From Acidobacteriaceae bacterium (GTDB lineage Bacteria; Acidobacteriota; Terriglobia; Terriglobales; Acidobacteriaceae): 7,998 bases of DNA. The DNA is taken from the NCBI GenBank assembly GCA_003139975.1, contig PLHN01000103.1, positions 3,464 to 11,461 of the forward strand, given 5' to 3'. The notes under the pieces are model-generated. The model had not been told where the DNA came from. It searched no databases and saw only the letters and a program-made list of their open reading frames with translations. The translations under genes and the position numbers were made by a program. Below are positions 5,767 through 7,998 of the stretch, in pieces; the first letter of the stretch is position 1; every line of letters starts with the position of its first letter.

Positions 5767-7614
5767 ATGGCTTTATTTGGCTTGCGGTGTCCCCGTTCGA
5801 TCTCATCGTCGGTAATCGCGCTTTCCACGTTACTTTCGATCTTCGTTTTCTTGTCAGGCTTGGCAATTGCTGCCGCACCACCGACCAGTGAGAATGCCTA
5901 CTGCGGCAAAGGCGACGTGCCTCAGTTTGGCGACAAAGATGGCCCCGCCGAACTGCCCAAGACCTGCTATTACACCGCTCTGGACGGAACTCCATCGCCG
6001 GGAAAACAGATCCATGTGGGCGCCAAAGAAAATCTAGCCGATGCTGTCGGCCACGCCCAATGCGGAGACATTCTGCTTCTTCCCGCAGGCGCAACCTACG
6101 AAGTGGGCGAGCTTCCCTATAGGAAATGCGACGAGCGGCATTACATTACGATCCGAACCGATACGCCCGATTCCAAGCTGCCCGCGGAGAGTACGCGCAT
6201 TTCTCCCGCTTGGGCGGGCATTTCGAGCCTTCCCGGCCGTCCGCCGTTCGCCCAGCCGCCGGGAGGCGCAGCCAAACTCATGGCAACAATCCTGGTGAAG
6301 CGCAATGCGGGCGCGGTTGTTGGAGATCACGTCCGCTTCATCGGCATCGAGTGGACCACCCGGGCTGACGTTGGGATTACCCGCATTATCAGCACCGAGC
6401 ATGGTGACCACATCGTATTTGATCGCAACTGGGTTCACGCCGGCGACGACGCCGAGGTAGCGCACGGAATCGGTATGGTCCTGGGTAGTCGTTTCGTTGG
6501 CATCATCAATTCCTATATCAGCGGCCTCAATTGTGTCGCGGTCACGGGCAAATGTTCGGACGCGACCGGAATCGGCGGAGCCCACAGCGATGATGCCTTT
6601 GGAACCTTCAAGATCTACAACAATTTTGTGGAAGCCGCGGGCGAGGACATTCTCTTCGGTGGCGGGGGTTCGGAAAACAACCCGACCGATCTCGAAATCC
6701 GCCGCAACCACCTGTTTCGTCCCATGACGTGGAAACAGGACGAGCCCGGATTCACTCCCAGCCCCTCGGGAAGACCCTTCATCGTCAAGAACAACCTGGA
6801 GCTTAAGAGCGCAGTCCGCGTGCTGATTGAAGCCAATCTGCTTGAGAATTCTTGGGGTGGTTTCAGCCAAAGGGGTTTTTCCATACTCGTGGAACCCGCC
6901 AGCCAAGGCAGCCATTGTCCGAAGTGCCGCGTCAACGACATCACGATGCGCTACAACCGCATCCGTAATGTAGCTGGCGTCTTCGCGTTCGGAACGCCCC
7001 TGGCGCCGCCACAAAGGGGCGGGGGCAGCGCGGAGGATGGTGGGCGCTACAGTATTCACGACCTCATCGCCGATAACATCCACGAAGAGGATTACAAGGG
7101 CGGGGGCACTTTCATCAAGATGACCTCTGCCAAGGTCAAAGTTCATGACGTTCAGATCGATCATGTCACTTCTTTCACTCCTGGCGCTCTGATGGTCGTC
7201 GTCAATCGAGGCGAGGGGATACCCAACTTCACCCTCACGAACAGCGTTCTCTCGGTCGGCGGTCGCCCCCAGCCTGTGTTCAGCGGAGGTGCCAAGGATA
7301 GCTGTGGCGGCGGGAAAGTCCAGCGCGCCGGCCCGCAAGCCGTCTTCGATGACTGCTTTTCCAACTATAAGATCGACCATAACCTCATTGCCGCCGAACG
7401 CGGCGGCTGGCCGAAAGGAAACACGATCGTTTCCTCCCCAAAGGACCTTGGTGTGCGCGAACTCAAGGATGGCATCAGCAAAGACCCTCGCCTTTGCCAT
7501 GAGAAGGGCCCAGGCTGCGACAAAAAGTCCCCCGGCGCCGGAGCCGCCGCAGATGGCCGCGACCTCGGCGCCGATGTGGACGCCGTCGAGGCTGCCGTTG
7601 CTGGCGTGGAGTAG
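5767..7614 (+). CDS. Secreted right-handed parallel beta-helix protein, paralog of the preceding gene product
   Basis: A 615-residue protein. A Sec-type signal peptide covers about 1-35: arginines at 7 and 10, a hydrophobic core at 16-34, and an AIAAA cleavage region; no lipobox. Homology to the upstream protein starts at DGPAELP (58-64) and runs to the shared ending DGRDLGAD...AGVE. Signature segments: TPDSKLPAE (132-140), HIVFDRNWVHAG (215-226), IYNNFVEAAGEDILFGGGG (283-301), IRRNHLFRP (311-319), VKNNLELKSAVRVL (340-353), LLENSWGGFSQRG (358-370), CPKC (384-387). The beta-helix fold is inferred from these recurring strand-and-asparagine patterns. The mature part has twelve cysteines, eight matching the paralog. 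There are no Ig-like domains. No lyase catalytic site was recognised, so enzyme activity is unproven; it could bind or cleave a polysaccharide outside the cell. The long open frame on the opposite strand (6034-7716) is judged a shadow. Confidence 0.82.
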   Translation: MALFGLRCPRSISSSVIALSTLLSIFVFLSGLAIAAAPPTSENAYCGKGDVPQFGDKDGPAELPKTCYYTALDGTPSPGKQIHVGAKENLADAVGHAQCGDILLLPAGATYEVGELPYRKCDERHYITIRTDTPDSKLPAESTRISPAWAGISSLPGRPPFAQPPGGAAKLMATILVKRNAGAVVGDHVRFIGIEWTTRADVGITRIISTEHGDHIVFDRNWVHAGDDAEVAHGIGMVLGSRFVGIINSYISGLNCVAVTGKCSDATGIGGAHSDDAFGTFKIYNNFVEAAGEDILFGGGGSENNPTDLEIRRNHLFRPMTWKQDEPGFTPSPSGRPFIVKNNLELKSAVRVLIEANLLENSWGGFSQRGFSILVEPASQGSHCPKCRVNDITMRYNRIRNVAGVFAFGTPLAPPQRGGGSAEDGGRYSIHDLIADNIHEEDYKGGGTFIKMTSAKVKVHDVQIDHVTSFTPGALMVVVNRGEGIPNFTLTNSVLSVGGRPQPVFSGGAKDSCGGGKVQRAGPQAVFDDCFSNYKIDHNLIAAERGGWPKGNTIVSSPKDLGVRELKDGISKDPRLCHEKGPGCDKKSPGAGAAADGRDLGADVDAVEAAVAGVE

Positions 7615-7737
7615 CTCGGCGATCACGAAGCTCGCAAAATGAGGCCGGCAGAGCGCTATCGAAAAGCCTTGCGAGTCCGTCCTAATTTTGTTTGCAGAGT
7701 CTGCCGAGGTCACCACCTGTTTCGTGAATCGCGCGGC
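7615..7737. other. Convergent intergenic gap with weak inverted repeats
   Basis: The gap lies between a + strand stop and a - strand stop, where a two-way terminator would be expected. No classical one is seen. CTCGCAA (7631-7637) can pair with TTGCGAG (7669-7675) across a 31-base loop, or CTCGCA plus AGGC with GCCT plus TGCGAG around a 5-base bulge. A T-rich run (7687-7693) comes about 11 bases later, too far for a standard terminator. GCAGA-G-TCTGC (7694-7704) is a short palindrome. Confidence 0.3.
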
Positions 7738-7998
7738 TTAAGCGTCTTGCGGTTCCACCGATGGGGCTGGGAGTGTACCATGCCGATCGGCAGATTGTCC
7801 GGGGAATGGATCTGTTCCCGCATTCTGCCACCCGATCGGATGAGATACCGGCAGCCGGAAGGGGCCAAGAATGGCCTGCGGAACGCCCGCACCGAAGTCT
7901 CCGATTACCTGCACGCTGCTGCTGGGAAAGTTCGTGATCGGCCAGCGGAACTGATCAAAAGCATGGCGAGCGAGAGCGATTTTTTCGGGATCGTAGGC
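7738..7998 (-). CDS. C-terminal part of an unrecognised protein, running off the right edge
   Basis: On the - strand the frame entering at 7998 stays open for 86 codons to TAA (complement of 7738-7740); the start lies outside the window. The translation has ordinary protein composition, with segments such as DPEKIALARHAFDQFRWP, VQVIGDFGAGVPQAILGPF and GWQNAGTDPFPGQS, and a proline-rich tail ending PSVEPQDA. I do not recognise the family. Reasons to believe it: the frame is open from the edge to the stop, its codons mostly end in G or C like the neighbours, and the competing frames here are interrupted or give arginine-rich sequence typical of shadows. It converges on the second beta-helix gene with a 123-base gap. 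Confidence is moderate because only the tail is visible and no domain supports it. Confidence 0.55.
   Translation of the reverse strand, partial: AYDPEKIALARHAFDQFRWPITNFPSSSVQVIGDFGAGVPQAILGPFRLPVSHPIGWQNAGTDPFPGQSADRHGTLPAPSVEPQDA

Noticed and set aside
6034..7716. A 560-codon open frame on the - strand opposite the second beta-helix gene
   Set aside because: It has no recognisable domain or signal, and it lies almost wholly opposite a gene whose protein is clearly homologous to its neighbour. Long antisense frames are common in GC-rich coding DNA.

Overview
The window is moderately GC-rich bacterial chromosomal DNA with densely packed genes, almost all on the + strand. No phage, transposon, CRISPR or RNA gene is visible. 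The best guess for the source is an Acidobacteriota-type soil or sediment bacterium. That guess rests on the secreted protein joining a bacterial Ig-like domain, a putative-Ig (He_PIG) domain and a parallel beta-helix, and on the style of the short intergenic repeat. It is an inference, not a proof.

Left part (1-2116): sulfur assimilation. The window opens inside an APS kinase (CysC), probably the C-terminal half of a bifunctional sulfate adenylyltransferase/APS kinase. A TauE/SafE-family permease follows, then a CysQ-type 3'(2'),5'-bisphosphate nucleotidase that begins with TTG. The logic is coherent: CysC makes PAPS, PAPS use releases PAP, CysQ removes PAP, and the permease probably moves a sulfur-containing anion. 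A small palindromic repeat sits between the permease and cysQ.

Middle (2143-3240): a NodB-type polysaccharide deacetylase lies 26 bases after cysQ and is probably cotranscribed with it. A 306-base stretch without a convincing gene follows and probably carries the promoter and leader of the next gene.

Right part (3241-7614): two large exported proteins of one right-handed parallel beta-helix family, paralogous and in tandem. The first is a predicted lipoprotein with two Ig-like domains ahead of the helix. The second has a plain signal peptide and no Ig domains. A strong rho-independent terminator separates them, so they are likely separate transcription units. They share four cysteine pairs, several signature motifs and the same C-terminal ending. 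This pair is the most interesting and least understood content of the window.

Right edge (7738-7998): the C-terminal end of an unrecognised gene on the - strand, convergent with the second beta-helix gene and running off the window.
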